From Microbacterium aurantiacum (GTDB lineage: Bacteria > Actinomycetota > Actinomycetes > Actinomycetales > Microbacteriaceae): 64,000 nucleotides of DNA. Shown piece after piece: positions 1 to 9,055 of the stretch. Numbering within the stretch: the first letter of the stretch is position 1; every line of letters starts with the position of its first letter. The notes beneath the pieces were generated by a model. The model searched no databases, was not told where the DNA came from, and worked only from the letters and a program-made list of their open reading frames with translations. The position numbers were made by a program, and so were the translations under genes. The DNA is taken from positions 20,720 through 84,719 of the forward strand of contig NZ_PGGU01000009.1 of NCBI RefSeq assembly GCF_002872075.1. Direction: 5' to 3'.

Positions 1-732
1 CCAGAACGGCCGGTTCATCCTGCGGGCGAGGGCGCGCCCGGTGTCGTTCGCGGTGGCGGGCGTGGGGCCGGTCAGGTTGATCGGTCCCGCCAGCTGCTCG
101 TCGATGACGTGCCGGATAGCCCTCACCTCGTCGTCAAGCGAGATCCACGGCCAGACCTGGGTGCCCTTCCCGAGCGGGCCGGAGACTCCGAATCTGGTGA
201 GGACGATAAGCGGCTTGAGCACACCGCGCGGGTGGATGACGGGTGCGGTGCGCAGCAGCGCGACCCTGACGTCGTCGCCCGCGCGCCGCGCCTCCTCCTC
301 CCAGCGGACGCAGAGCTTCGCGAGGAACGTGTCGCCGGCTCTCGAGTTCTCGTCGAGCACCTCGCCCGGCGCCGAGCCGTAGAACCCGACAGCGGACGCC
401 GAGACCAGTGCAGGGGCATCCGCCCCCAGTTCACACAGCGCGGTGGCGAGTGTCCGCGTCGTGCGCAGGCGGGACTCGACGAGCTCACGGCGGTAAGCCC
501 GCGTCCACGGCAGCCGGCCGACACTGGCACCGCCGAGCGCGACGACGGCGTCGGCTCCAGCGAGGACGTCGGGATCGAGCGGATGCTCCCCCGGCGCCCA
601 TTGCACCTCGGAGCCGTCACGCGCCGGACGACGCACGAGCCTGGTCACCTCTGCACCGTCGGCGCGCAGGGATTCCGACAGTGCGGAGCCGATGAGGCCG
701 GATGCTCCGCTGATGACGATTCGCCGTTTCAT
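1..732 (-). CDS. TIGR01777/SDR39U1-type NAD(P)-dependent epimerase-like protein (3' end outside window)
   Basis: Reading leftward from the ATG at 732 gives MKRRIVISGASGLIGSAL, an N-terminal Rossmann nucleotide-binding motif (GxxGxxG, residues about 9-15). Further on VSASAVGFYG matches the conserved SAVGxYG segment of the SDR39U1 (YfcH/TIGR01777) subgroup of extended short-chain dehydrogenases, and the frame stays open to base 1, so the C-terminus is missing. The family is widespread and its substrate is generally unknown; an epimerase or reductase role is inferred only from the fold. It is followed upstream by the unknown gene at 750-1316 on the same strand with an 17 bp gap, so the two may be co-transcribed. 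Confidence 0.85.
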   Translation of the reverse strand, partial: MKRRIVISGASGLIGSALSESLRADGAEVTRLVRRPARDGSEVQWAPGEHPLDPDVLAGADAVVALGGASVGRLPWTRAYRRELVESRLRTTRTLATALCELGADAPALVSASAVGFYGSAPGEVLDENSRAGDTFLAKLCVRWEEEARRAGDDVRVALLRTAPVIHPRGVLKPLIVLTRFGVSGPLGKGTQVWPWISLDDEVRAIRHVIDEQLAGPINLTGPTPATANDTGRALARRMNRPFW

Positions 733-749
733 GTGCTCCGCTTTCCGTG

Positions 750-1316
750 TCAGGACAGGTTCGACAGAGCGTCGAAGAAGTCGGCGATCGCTCCTTGGCG
801 ACCTGGCCGGCCCAGTTTCTCGAAGATGGTGAGGGCGATCTCGTCCGTGGTGTCCAGGCCGACGAGGTCGTTTCGCAGGTACTGGTGCACGCCGTTCTGA
901 CGCCCGGCCGCGAATCTGACGATCAGGCTGCCGTCGCGCAGCACGTCGCCCTTGCTGCTCGACGTGTGTCGAAGGACGTAGCGGCGGCCTCGGATTTCGA
1001 TCACGATGCTCTTGGTCGCCCGTCGCCCGTCCGCGGCGCCGGGCGTCAGGGTTCCGCTGTCACCGGTGCCGGTCAATTCGAACGGAACAGCTCGTCGGGC
1101 GAACGTCATCTGCGGGCCGTGACCTTCGAACACCTTGTTCGTCGTGGAGTTCATCCTGTCGGCGAAGGGGCCGGTGTACGTCTCCGTCGGCTTGATCGGC
1201 ACGCGGGCCTGCACGGTGCCTGAGGGATCCAGAACGTGCATCAGGGTCCGGCCTTCGTCGACGACGACACGCCATCCGGAGGAGGTCGGTCGGAGCCAGA
1301 GCGGGGTTTCAGTCAC
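750..1316 (-). CDS. Hypothetical 188 aa soluble protein
   Basis: The frame begins MTETPLWLRP and has no signal peptide or membrane segment. The sequence alternates short hydrophobic strands with charged turns (for example WRVVVDEG, KSIVIEIRGRRYVLRH, GSLIVRFAA), suggesting a beta-rich fold, followed by a short C-terminal helix. I do not recognise the family. It lies 72 bp downstream of the membrane-protein gene at 1389-2165 and 17 bp before the SDR gene, all on the minus strand, so an operon is possible. The coding call rests on frame length and minus-strand context rather than homology. Confidence 0.6.
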   Translation of the reverse strand: MTETPLWLRPTSSGWRVVVDEGRTLMHVLDPSGTVQARVPIKPTETYTGPFADRMNSTTNKVFEGHGPQMTFARRAVPFELTGTGDSGTLTPGAADGRRATKSIVIEIRGRRYVLRHTSSSKGDVLRDGSLIVRFAAGRQNGVHQYLRNDLVGLDTTDEIALTIFEKLGRPGRQGAIADFFDALSNLS

Positions 1317-1388
1317 ACGTCGATCCTCGCAGGTACAGCCTGCTTCGTCGCTGCCGCAGCACCGCGGTTGTCCCGGAACGTGTACGCC

Positions 1389-2165
1389 TTAGGAGGCGCG
1401 GTCGAGGCGTACGACGGCGGCGCCTGTGGGCACGGGTTCCCGGTCAAGGCGTTCCTCTTCGATTTTGGCCCGGATCTTGCGGCGGCGATCCGATTCCAAT
1501 GCCGAGAACCAACTCGCGATCGAAATCGGGACCGAGATCGCGGCAAAGACCACGGCGAGACACGCGAAGCCGACCCCCGTGAATGATCGATAGGCGACGA
1601 CCGCCGGTGGCCGCAGCAGGAAACGAGCAAGATCACCCCACCCATGCCGTGCTGCAAGCAGATAGAGAATTCCTCCTAGGACCAGGCCGCCCAGAGTCCA
1701 GACCCCGAGGTTGGATGCTGTCTCGGCCCAGGCTTGCAGCGGTGAGGCGATGTCCCCGTACTGAGCCGCAACCAGGAGCAGTACCCAGATCGTTCCTGCT
1801 GATGGTGCACCAATGAGGGGAAGGAACTCGTAGGCGAACATCCTGTTGTCGTCGCGGCGGCCCCGCAGCAGCGGAACGAGAACCATCACCGCGAACAGCA
1901 GCATTGCCACCACCAGGGCGATGTGGTTGACGATCACGACACGTTCGGCCAGGAATGGCGGAGCGGAGGAGAGCAGCCAGTCGGCGACCGGCGTCAACCC
2001 AACCCCACGAGCAACGACCGCGAGCGACTCGGACGGGCGCATGCCTGTCAGGAACGCGCTCATGACAAGAGCAGCCGCAACACTCGCGACCACGTTGTAA
2101 AGCTGCTCCCGATTCTCACTCCAACTCTTGATCGCGTCGGGGATCTCCTTGATAGCTCCCAACAT
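1389..2165 (-). CDS. Hypothetical multi-pass membrane protein, 258 aa
   Basis: Five hydrophobic segments can be read at roughly residues 25-45, 78-102, 114-134, 148-172 and 192-216, after an amphipathic charged N-terminus (EIPDAIKSWSENREQ) and before a basic and acidic cytoplasmic tail (ESDRRRKIRAKIEEERL). No catalytic motif or known family is evident. The third-position GC bias looks weaker here than in the core genes to the right, so the gene may be accessory. The ATG at 2165 is the first reasonable start; a strong AAGGAGG lies about 24 nt further upstream, abutting another ATG that is in a different frame. Confidence 0.6.
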   Translation of the reverse strand: MLGAIKEIPDAIKSWSENREQLYNVVASVAAALVMSAFLTGMRPSESLAVVARGVGLTPVADWLLSSAPPFLAERVVIVNHIALVVAMLLFAVMVLVPLLRGRRDDNRMFAYEFLPLIGAPSAGTIWVLLLVAAQYGDIASPLQAWAETASNLGVWTLGGLVLGGILYLLAARHGWGDLARFLLRPPAVVAYRSFTGVGFACLAVVFAAISVPISIASWFSALESDRRRKIRAKIEEERLDREPVPTGAAVVRLDRAS

Positions 2166-2452
2166 GTGCCGCTCCCGTCGTAGAAGGATTCATACCTCCT
2201 TCCCAAGATCGCATCTGCCGCCGACATTCGGTGCCCTCCTGGCGACGCCCGCTCGTTAGGGAGATCCCGATGCCGGCGCCCAACCCGCTGGCCAGACCCA
2301 GGAGATCCGCCGAGCACGACAGCGACGCGACCTGGGCTGGTGCGTATCCGTTCCCCGCCGACAGCGCCTCGTCCTCGACGGAATCTTCGTCGGCAAGGAC
2401 TACAGCAGACCCCGAATCGGGAAGTCGCCGGTTTGAACAACAACCTTCTAGG

Positions 2453-2525
2453 TGGGCCCTGCCGGGATCGAACCGACGACATCCACGGTGTAAACGTGGC
2501 GCTCTACCAGCTGAGCTAAAGGCCC
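2453..2525 (-). tRNA. tRNA-Val (anticodon UAC)
   Basis: The minus strand folds into a full cloverleaf: acceptor stem GGGCCTT paired with AGGGCCC, D arm GCTC/GAGC, anticodon stem CCACG/CGTGG around the loop TTTACAC, and T arm GTCGG-TTCGATC-CCGGC. The anticodon is TAC, which reads GUA and GUG valine codons. The discriminator base is A and is followed by CC then T, so the final CCA is not completely encoded and must be added by the nucleotidyltransferase. The gene stands alone, divergent from aceE. Confidence 0.96.
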
Positions 2526-2579
2526 TGACCCGATCAGTCTATCCATGCCCCGGTGATCCGCATCGTCGTGGAAGAGGGC

Positions 2580-2585
2580 TAGGCT
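2580..2585 (+). promoter_or_regulatory. Candidate -10 element of aceE
   Basis: TAGGCT matches the TANNNT -10 box seen before many genes here. Transcription would start near 2592 and give aceE a leader of about 87 nt. No clear -35 hexamer is visible. Confidence 0.5.
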
Positions 2586-2678
2586 GAAACCGGCGTGCGT
2601 TGTGTCGAGTCGACAAGACTCCCCCGCGTCGCTTCCCGTTTCCCGGCGAGAACCGCCAGCTTGACGAAAGGCTCCACC

Positions 2679-5405
2679 GTGACCGTCCACGACCAGGATC
2701 CGTACTCCCAGGGCCCCCTCGACAGCGATCCGGAAGAGACCGGTGAGTGGCAGCAGTCGCTCGACGAGCTGGTGGACTCGAAGGGCCACGGACGTGGCCG
2801 CGAGATCATGCTCAGCCTTCTCAAGCGCTCCAAGGAGCTGCATCTCAACGTGCCGATGGTCCCGACCACGGACTACATCAACACGATCGCCCCGGAGAAC
2901 GAGCCCGATTTCCCCGGCGACGAAGAGGTCGAGCGCCGCTACCGCGCGTGGATGCGCTGGAACGCCGCCGTCATGGTGCACCGCGCCCAGCGCCCCGGCA
3001 TCGGCGTGGGCGGCCACATCTCCACCTACGCGTCGTCGGCCGCGCTCTACGAGGTCGGCTTCAACCACTTCTTCCGCGGTGCGGACAACCCCGGCGGCGC
3101 AGACCAGATCTTCGTCCAGGGACACGCCTCCCCCGGCATCTACGCCCGCTCCTTCCTCGAGGGCCGGCTGAGCGAGGACAACCTCGACGGCTTCCGTCAG
3201 GAACAGTCCCGCGCTCCCTTCGGCATCCCGTCCTACCCGCATCCGCGTCAGATGTCGGACTACTGGCAGTTCCCGACCGTCTCGATGGGCCTCGGCCCGA
3301 TCAACGCGATCTACCAGGCGATGTCGAACAAGTACCTCGAGAACCGCGGCATCAAGGACACCTCCTCTTCGCAGGTGTGGGCGTTCCTCGGCGACGGGGA
3401 GATGGACGAGGTCGAGAGCCGCGGTCAGCTCCAGGTCGCCGCGAACGAGGGTCTGGACAACCTGAACTTCGTGATCAACTGCAACCTGCAGCGCCTCGAC
3501 GGCCCGGTGCGTGGAAACGGCAAGATCGTCCAGGAGCTGGAGTCGTTCTTCCGCGGCGCCGGCTGGAACGTCATCAAGGTGGTCTGGGGCCGCGAATGGG
3601 ATGACCTTCTCGCCCGCGACACCGAGGGTGCGCTGCTGAACATCATGAACGTCACCCCGGACGGCGATTACCAGACCTTCAAGACGGAGTCCGGCGCCTA
3701 CATCCGCGAGCACTTCTTCGGCCGCGACGAGCGCGCCGCCGCCCTGGTCAAGGACTACACCGACGACCAGATCTGGCAGCTCAAGCGCGGTGGCCACGAC
3801 TACCGCAAGGTGTACGCGGCGTACAAGGCGGCCGTCGAGCACAAGGGTCAGCCGACCGTCATCCTGGCGAAGACGGTCAAGGGCTACGGCCTGGGCCCGC
3901 ACTTCGAGGGCCGCAACGCGACCCACCAGATGAAGAAGATGACGCTGGACAACCTCAAGACGTTCCGCGACACGATGCACATCCCGATCACGGACGCGCA
4001 GCTCGAGGAGAACCCGTATCTTCCCCCGTACTACAACCCGGGCGCCCAGGACGAGACCATCCAGTACATGCTCGAGCGTCGCAAGAACCTCGGCGGCTTC
4101 CTGCCGGAGCGCCGCTCCACCCACGTCGGGCTGTCGCTCCCGGATGACTCCGCCTACGCCCTTCCCAAGAAGGGGTCCGGCTCGCAGGAGATCGCCACGA
4201 CGATGGCGTTCGTCCGCCTGCTGAAGGATCTGCTGCGCTCCAAGGACTTCGGCCACCGCATCGTGCCGATCATCCCGGATGAGGCGCGCACGTTCGGCAT
4301 GGACGCGTACTTCCCGACGGCGAAGATCTACAACCCCAACGGCCAGCACTACACCTCGGTCGACCGGGAACTGCTCCTCGCCTACAAGGAGAGCCCGCAG
4401 GGTCAGATCATCCACGTCGGCATCAACGAGGCCGGCGCTCTCGCCGCCTTCACCGCAACCGGCACCTCGTACGCCACGCACGGCGAGCCGCTGATCCCGA
4501 TCTACATCTTCTACTCGATGTTCGGCTTCCAGCGCACGGGCGATGCCCAGTGGGCCGCAGCCGACCAGATGGCACGCGGCTTCATCATGGGCGCGACCGC
4601 CGGCCGCACCACGCTCACCGGCGAAGGCCTGCAGCACGCCGACGGCCACTCGCACCTGCTCGCCTCGACCAACCCGGCGACGCTCTCGTACGACCCGGCA
4701 TACGGCTACGAGATCGCGCACATCGTGCGCAGCGGTCTCGAGCGCATGTACGGCGGCAACCACCCCGACCCGAACGTCATGTACTACATCACGCTCTACA
4801 ACGAGCCGATCGTGCAGCCCGTCGAGCCGGAGAACGTCGACGTGGACGGCATCGTCCGCGGCATCCACCGCGTCTCCGAGGGCACCGGCGAGGGTCACCG
4901 CGCCCAGCTCTTCGCCTCCGGCGTCGGGCTGCCCTGGGCACTCGAGGCGCAGGAGCTGCTGAAGAACGACTGGGGCGTCGTCGCCGACGTCTGGTCGGTC
5001 ACCTCGTGGACCGAGCTGCGCCGCGACGGCCTCGCCGCCGACGAGCACAACTTCCTGTACCCGAACGAGGAGCCGCGGACGGCCTACCTGACCGAGAAGC
5101 TGCAGGGCGCCCAGGGACCGGTCGTCGCCGTCAGCGACTTCATGCACGCGGTGCAGGACCAGATCCGTCCGTGGGTTCCGCAGCGTTTCGCGACGCTCGG
5201 CGCCGACACGTTCGGCTTCTCCGACACGCGTGCGGCAGCGCGTCGCTTCTTCAAGATCGACGGCCCGTCGATCGTGGTGCGCACGCTGCAGGCACTGGCC
5301 GAGGAAGGCGTCGTCGACCGCTCGCTCGCGGCGCAGGCCATCGAGAAGTACCGACTGCACGACGTGAACGCCGGAACCAGCGGCAACGCGGGCGGCGAGA
5401 GCTGA
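2679..5405 (+). CDS. aceE: Pyruvate dehydrogenase E1 component (homodimeric type)
   Basis: This thiamine-diphosphate enzyme decarboxylates pyruvate and hands the acetyl group to the E2 lipoyl domain, making acetyl-CoA. The protein of 908 residues has the length of the single-chain AceE family. The TPP signature [10 protein letters not shown] ending in [18 protein letters not shown] is intact, as are the conserved [21 protein letters not shown] and [16 protein letters not shown] segments. The frame is open upstream to 2595, but the GTG at 2679 ([12 protein letters not shown]) is preferred because GAAAGG lies about 10 nt before it. It directly precedes the FasR-like gene and the fab operon, which places acetyl-CoA supply beside fatty acid synthesis. 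Confidence 0.97.
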   Translation: MTVHDQDPYSQGPLDSDPEETGEWQQSLDELVDSKGHGRGREIMLSLLKRSKELHLNVPMVPTTDYINTIAPENEPDFPGDEEVERRYRAWMRWNAAVMVHRAQRPGIGVGGHISTYASSAALYEVGFNHFFRGADNPGGADQIFVQGHASPGIYARSFLEGRLSEDNLDGFRQEQSRAPFGIPSYPHPRQMSDYWQFPTVSMGLGPINAIYQAMSNKYLENRGIKDTSSSQVWAFLGDGEMDEVESRGQLQVAANEGLDNLNFVINCNLQRLDGPVRGNGKIVQELESFFRGAGWNVIKVVWGREWDDLLARDTEGALLNIMNVTPDGDYQTFKTESGAYIREHFFGRDERAAALVKDYTDDQIWQLKRGGHDYRKVYAAYKAAVEHKGQPTVILAKTVKGYGLGPHFEGRNATHQMKKMTLDNLKTFRDTMHIPITDAQLEENPYLPPYYNPGAQDETIQYMLERRKNLGGFLPERRSTHVGLSLPDDSAYALPKKGSGSQEIATTMAFVRLLKDLLRSKDFGHRIVPIIPDEARTFGMDAYFPTAKIYNPNGQHYTSVDRELLLAYKESPQGQIIHVGINEAGALAAFTATGTSYATHGEPLIPIYIFYSMFGFQRTGDAQWAAADQMARGFIMGATAGRTTLTGEGLQHADGHSHLLASTNPATLSYDPAYGYEIAHIVRSGLERMYGGNHPDPNVMYYITLYNEPIVQPVEPENVDVDGIVRGIHRVSEGTGEGHRAQLFASGVGLPWALEAQELLKNDWGVVADVWSVTSWTELRRDGLAADEHNFLYPNEEPRTAYLTEKLQGAQGPVVAVSDFMHAVQDQIRPWVPQRFATLGADTFGFSDTRAAARRFFKIDGPSIVVRTLQALAEEGVVDRSLAAQAIEKYRLHDVNAGTSGNAGGES

Positions 5406-5412
5406 GCTCTCG

Positions 5413-6636
5413 GTGACAGGTTCGTCTTCGCGCGGTATGGACAAAGCCGCGACCCTCACCTGGCTGCGCCGGATCTCCGGCGACATCGCCTCGGTGACGA
5501 TCAAGCGGCTCGAGGACACGCTCCCCTGGTACGCCGACATGCCACCAGCCCGCCGCTCTGCGGTCGGGCTGGTGGCTCAGGCCGGCATCACGTCGTTCAT
5601 CCAGTGGTACGACGACCCCACCTCGACTCCCTGGATCGCCGCCGACATCTTCGCCGCAGCTCCCCGCGAGCTGCTGCGGAGCGTCAGCCTGCAGCAGACG
5701 CTGCAGCTGATCCGGGTGACGGTCGAGGTCACCGAGGAACGCGTCGCCGGCAAGGGCGACAACATCCGCGAGGCGATCCTGCTGTATTCGCGCGACGTGG
5801 CATTCGCCGCCGCCGACGTGTACGCCCGCGCCGCCGAGGCTCGCGGACTGTGGGATGCGCGCCTCGAGGCCCTGGTCGTCGACTCGATCCTCACCGGTGA
5901 AGCCGACGAAGAACTGCCCAGCCGCATCGCGGCACTCGGCTGGCACGGTCACGGCGAGGTCGCCGTCCTCGTCGGGACGACTCCTCCCCAGTTCGACGTC
6001 GATCAGGTGCGCCGCACCGCGCGAAAGCTCGCTGTCGACGTCCTGATCGGCGTGCAGGGTTCGCGCCTGGTGCTCGTGCTCGGCCGCGCGAGGATCGCCG
6101 GCCAGGAGAACGACGAAGAAGAAGAACTGGCGTTCCTCGAGATCGCCGCGCGCCTGGAACCGCTGTTCGGTCCGGGCTATGTGGTGCTCGGCCCGGCCGT
6201 CGCCGCCCTTGTGGATGCGAGCCAGAGCGCTCGCGCCGCACTCGCCGGCTTCGCGGTCGCCCGCGCCTGGCGAAGCGCCCCGCGTCCGGTGGAGGCCGAC
6301 GATCTGCTCCCGGAGCGCGCCCTCGCCGGCGATCCCCTCGCGAAGCAGACGCTGATCGAGCGCATCTTCCGCCCGTTGCAGGCCCATTCGACCGACCTCG
6401 TCACGACCCTGTGGAGCTACCTCGACAACGGCCGCTCCCTCGAGGCGACCGCGCGTGAGCTCTTCGTGCACCCGAACACGGTCCGGTACCGCCTCAAGCG
6501 CGTCAGCGAGGTCATCGGCTGGGACGCCACCGGTCCGCGGGAAGCGCTGATCCTGCAGACCGCCTTGATCCTCGGTTCCATCGGCGCCGCCGATCAGGTG
6601 CGGCGTCGGCCCGCCCTGCGCCGCACGCCCCGCTGA
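5413..6636 (+). CDS. fasR: PucR/CdaR-type HTH regulator, FasR-like activator of fatty acid synthesis
   Basis: The 407-residue protein has a C-terminal HTH_30 domain (SLEATARELFVHPNTVRYRLKRVSEVIG, about residues 345-372) typical of PucR-family regulators, preceded by a degenerate GGDEF-like middle region and an N-terminal helical region. In Streptomyces the homologue FasR sits immediately upstream of fabD-fabH-acpP-fabF and activates that operon; the same synteny is exact here. It begins 7 bp after aceE and may share its transcript. The GTG at 5413 is used; a Met at 5437 is an alternative start. Inverted repeats at 6660-6696 are a plausible binding site. The symbol is assigned from family plus position. 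Confidence 0.85.
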   Translation: MTGSSSRGMDKAATLTWLRRISGDIASVTIKRLEDTLPWYADMPPARRSAVGLVAQAGITSFIQWYDDPTSTPWIAADIFAAAPRELLRSVSLQQTLQLIRVTVEVTEERVAGKGDNIREAILLYSRDVAFAAADVYARAAEARGLWDARLEALVVDSILTGEADEELPSRIAALGWHGHGEVAVLVGTTPPQFDVDQVRRTARKLAVDVLIGVQGSRLVLVLGRARIAGQENDEEEELAFLEIAARLEPLFGPGYVVLGPAVAALVDASQSARAALAGFAVARAWRSAPRPVEADDLLPERALAGDPLAKQTLIERIFRPLQAHSTDLVTTLWSYLDNGRSLEATARELFVHPNTVRYRLKRVSEVIGWDATGPREALILQTALILGSIGAADQVRRRPALRRTPR

Positions 6637-6659
6637 GAAGGCCAGCGCTGTGCGCCACA

Positions 6660-6696
6660 CACAAGGGTTTCTCGCAATCTTGTGATGGATCATCCA
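6660..6696. promoter_or_regulatory. Two inverted repeats upstream of fabD, candidate FasR operator
   Basis: CACAAG (6660-6665) and CTTGTG (6679-6684) are perfect inverse complements separated by 13 nt, and TGGAT-C-ATCCA (6686-6696) is a second small palindrome. Both lie just upstream of the fabD -10 at 6718, in the -35 and upstream zone where an activator would bind. The assignment to FasR is inference from position. Confidence 0.4.
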
Positions 6697-6717
6697 CCAC
6701 TCGCCTCCGATCATTGA

Positions 6718-6723
6718 CAGACT
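6718..6723 (+). promoter_or_regulatory. Candidate -10 of fabD, leaderless geometry
   Basis: CAGACT ends 6 nt before the GTG start at 6730, so transcription would begin at or near the first base of the coding region. No Shine-Dalgarno sequence separates the two. Confidence 0.4.
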
Positions 6724-6729
6724 GGGGGT

Positions 6730-7650
6730 GTGATTGTCGTCGTATGCCCAGGTCAGGGCTCGCAGACCCCCGGTTTCCTCGCCCCGTGGCTCGAACTGGA
6801 CGGTGCGGCCGAACGCCTCGCCGGCTATTCGGAGGCTGCCGAGGTCGATCTGCAGCAGCACGGAACCGTGTCGGATGCCGACACCATCCGTGACACCCGC
6901 ATCGCGCAGCCGCTCATCGTCGCGGCGTCGCTGATCGCCGCGGACGCACTGGCTGCCCGTGCCGGTCGCCGGGCCGACGGCATCGCCGGCCATTCGGTGG
7001 GCGAGATCGCCGCGCTCGTCGGGAGCGGGGTGCTCGACGCCACGACAGGCATGCGCCTGGTCGGTATCCGCGGTCGCGCGATGGCGGATGCCGCAGCTCA
7101 CACCCCCACCGGCATGAGCGCCGTCCTCGGCGGCGACGAGCAGGCCGTCCTCGACCGGCTCGCGGAACTCGAGCTGTCTCCCGCGAACTACAACGGCGGC
7201 GGCCAACTCGTCGTGGCCGGCGCTCTCCCCGCGCTCGCTGCTCTCGCGGAGGCGCCGGTGAAGGGCACCAGGGTCATTCCGCTGCAGGTCGCCGGCGCAT
7301 TCCACACCGCATACATGGCCTCGGCCGTCGCGGCTCTGCGCACCGCCGTCGCGGAGACCTCGCCTGCTGATCCCGAGATCACACTGTGGACCAACCGTGA
7401 CGGCTCCGTCGTCACCGACGGCGCGCAGGCTCTGGACTACCTCGTCGATCAGGTCTCCTCGCCCGTGCGCTGGGACCTCTGCATGGCATCGTTCGCCGAC
7501 CACGGCATCACCGGGCTCATCGAGCTCGCGCCGGCCGGAGCTCTGACCGGCCTCGCGAAGCGCGGTCTGCGCGGTGTGCCGACCGTCGCCGTGAAAACCC
7601 CCGAAGACCTCGATGCGGCCGTCGCGCTGCTGAACGGAGAATCCGCATGA
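6730..7650 (+). CDS. fabD: Malonyl-CoA:ACP transacylase
   Basis: FabD loads malonyl groups from CoA onto acyl carrier protein, feeding the elongation cycle of FAS II. The 306-residue protein shows the N-terminal PGQGSQ motif, the nucleophile elbow GHSVGE with Ser89, the arginine of GIRGRAMADAA, and the active-site histidine in AGAFHTAYM. The GTG start at 6730 follows a -10-like box by 6 nt. The stop overlaps the ATG of fabH by 4 bp (ATGA), so the two are translationally coupled. Confidence 0.97.
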   Translation: MIVVVCPGQGSQTPGFLAPWLELDGAAERLAGYSEAAEVDLQQHGTVSDADTIRDTRIAQPLIVAASLIAADALAARAGRRADGIAGHSVGEIAALVGSGVLDATTGMRLVGIRGRAMADAAAHTPTGMSAVLGGDEQAVLDRLAELELSPANYNGGGQLVVAGALPALAALAEAPVKGTRVIPLQVAGAFHTAYMASAVAALRTAVAETSPADPEITLWTNRDGSVVTDGAQALDYLVDQVSSPVRWDLCMASFADHGITGLIELAPAGALTGLAKRGLRGVPTVAVKTPEDLDAAVALLNGESA

Positions 7651-8648
7651 GCCCGACGCTGACTCAGATCACCGGTCCCGCGTTCACGCGGATCTACTCC
7701 TACGGCGCGGCGCGCGGCGAGAACGCCGTGCCGAACGAGGACCTCATCGGCCCGATCGATTCCAGCGACGAGTGGATCCAGCAGCGCACCGGCATCATCA
7801 CGCGCGCTCGCGCGGTCAAGGAGACCGATGCCATCGATCTCGCCACCACTGCTGCGGTCGAGGCGATCGAGAAGGGCGGCGTGCCCGCCGACCAGATCGA
7901 CCTGGTCATCGTCGCCACCATCAGCAACCCCAAGCAGACCCCCTCGGTCTCTGCGATCGTCGCCGACCGCGTCGGAGCGAACCCGGCAGCCGCCTACGAC
8001 ATCAACGCCGCATGCGCCGGCTACTCCTACGCGGTGACGCAGGCCGACGCGCTCATCCGCGCCGGTGCCGCTCGCTACGCGCTGGTCATCGGCACCGAGA
8101 AGCTCTCCGACGTCGTCGACCCGACCGATCGCAGCATCTCCTTCCTCCTCGGCGACGGTGCCGGCGCCGCTCTCATCGGCCCCAGTGACACACCGGGGAT
8201 CGCGCCCGCCGTGTGGGGATCCGACGGCTCGAAGGCGGATGCCGTGGGCATGAACCACACGCTCACCGACTTCCGTGACGGCGTGGCTCCCTGGCCGACG
8301 CTCCGCCAGGAGGGCCCGACGGTGTTCCGCTGGGCGGTGTGGGAGATGGCGAAGGTCGCCCGCCAGGCGCTCGAGAAGGCCGGTATCGAAGCATCCGACC
8401 TCGCAGCCTTCATCCCCCATCAGGCCAACCTGCGCATCATCGACGAGTTCGCCAAGCAGCTGAAGCTGCCCGAGACCACGGTGATCGCCCGAGACATCGA
8501 GACGACCGGGAACACCTCAGCGGCATCGATCCCGCTGGCGAGCCACCGCCTGATGGCCGAGCACCCCGAGCTGTCGGGCGGCCTGGCTCTGCAGATCGGC
8601 TTCGGCGCCGGACTCGTGTTCGCCGCCCAGGTCGTCGTCCTCCCCTGA
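7647..8648 (+). CDS. fabH: 3-oxoacyl-ACP synthase III (KAS III)
   Basis: KAS III condenses a short acyl-CoA primer with malonyl-ACP and starts each fatty acid chain; in actinobacteria branched primers dominate. The catalytic triad is visible as Cys123 (NAACAGYSY), His258 (PHQANLR) and Asn289 (TTGNTSAASIP), and the length of 333 residues is normal. It overlaps fabD by 4 bp and is followed after 67 bp by acpP, which appears to have its own promoter. Confidence 0.97.
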   Translation: MSPTLTQITGPAFTRIYSYGAARGENAVPNEDLIGPIDSSDEWIQQRTGIITRARAVKETDAIDLATTAAVEAIEKGGVPADQIDLVIVATISNPKQTPSVSAIVADRVGANPAAAYDINAACAGYSYAVTQADALIRAGAARYALVIGTEKLSDVVDPTDRSISFLLGDGAGAALIGPSDTPGIAPAVWGSDGSKADAVGMNHTLTDFRDGVAPWPTLRQEGPTVFRWAVWEMAKVARQALEKAGIEASDLAAFIPHQANLRIIDEFAKQLKLPETTVIARDIETTGNTSAASIPLASHRLMAEHPELSGGLALQIGFGAGLVFAAQVVVLP

Positions 8649-8665
8649 GAACGCCCGACCTTCCC

Positions 8666-8671
8666 TAGACT
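8666..8671 (+). promoter_or_regulatory. Candidate internal -10 for acpP-fabF
   Basis: TAGACT lies 45 nt before the acpP ATG and would allow extra transcription of the abundant carrier protein independent of fabD. The AGAGGAAG Shine-Dalgarno just before 8716 fits a leadered transcript. Confidence 0.45.
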
Positions 8672-8715
8672 GTTCCACGGTTCCGATTACAACCCGCAAG
8701 AAAGAGGAAGACCAC

Positions 8716-8964
8716 ATGGCTTTCACCAACGATGAGGTCCTCGCCGGCCTCGCAGAACTCATCACCGACGAGACCGGCATCTCCGCAGACGAGGTCGCGC
8801 TCGAGAAGTCGTTCACCGACGACCTCGACATCGACTCGATCTCGATGATGACGATCGTCGTCAACGCCGAGGAGAAGTTCGGCGTCACCATCCCCGACGA
8901 CGAGGTCAAGAACCTCAAGACCGTCGGCGACGCCGTGAACTTCATCGTCGCAGGCCAGGAGTAG
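8716..8964 (+). CDS. acpP: Acyl carrier protein
   Basis: This acidic 82-residue protein carries growing acyl chains on a phosphopantetheine arm attached to Ser41 within DLDIDSISMM, a variant of the usual DSL motif in which the residue after Ser is Ile. Charge, length and position between fabH and fabF leave little doubt. A good Shine-Dalgarno (AAAGAGGAAG) precedes the ATG. Confidence 0.97.
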   Translation: MAFTNDEVLAGLAELITDETGISADEVALEKSFTDDLDIDSISMMTIVVNAEEKFGVTIPDDEVKNLKTVGDAVNFIVAGQE

Positions 8965-9055
8965 TACGACGGGATGCCACCCCCGCATCTGCGGGGCGTG
9001 GCATCCTCTGCCTTGCCCGAATTCTGCTCCACCCCGCCCGACAAGGAACCACACC

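Noticed and set aside
2166..2451. Possible small genes in the gap between the membrane protein and the tRNA
   Set aside because: Both strands have short frames, but none has start, ribosome site and sequence character together; the one with AAGGAGG has an ATG only 1 nt away and just 25 codons.
2448..5540. Open minus-strand frame of 1030 codons opposite aceE
   Set aside because: It mirrors the codon pattern of aceE in a high-GC genome, also runs through the tRNA, and its product (Val/Leu/Arg/Glu-rich) resembles no protein.
5251..7503. Open minus-strand frame of 750 codons opposite fasR-fabD
   Set aside because: It is the antisense shadow of two clear genes and shows no domain.
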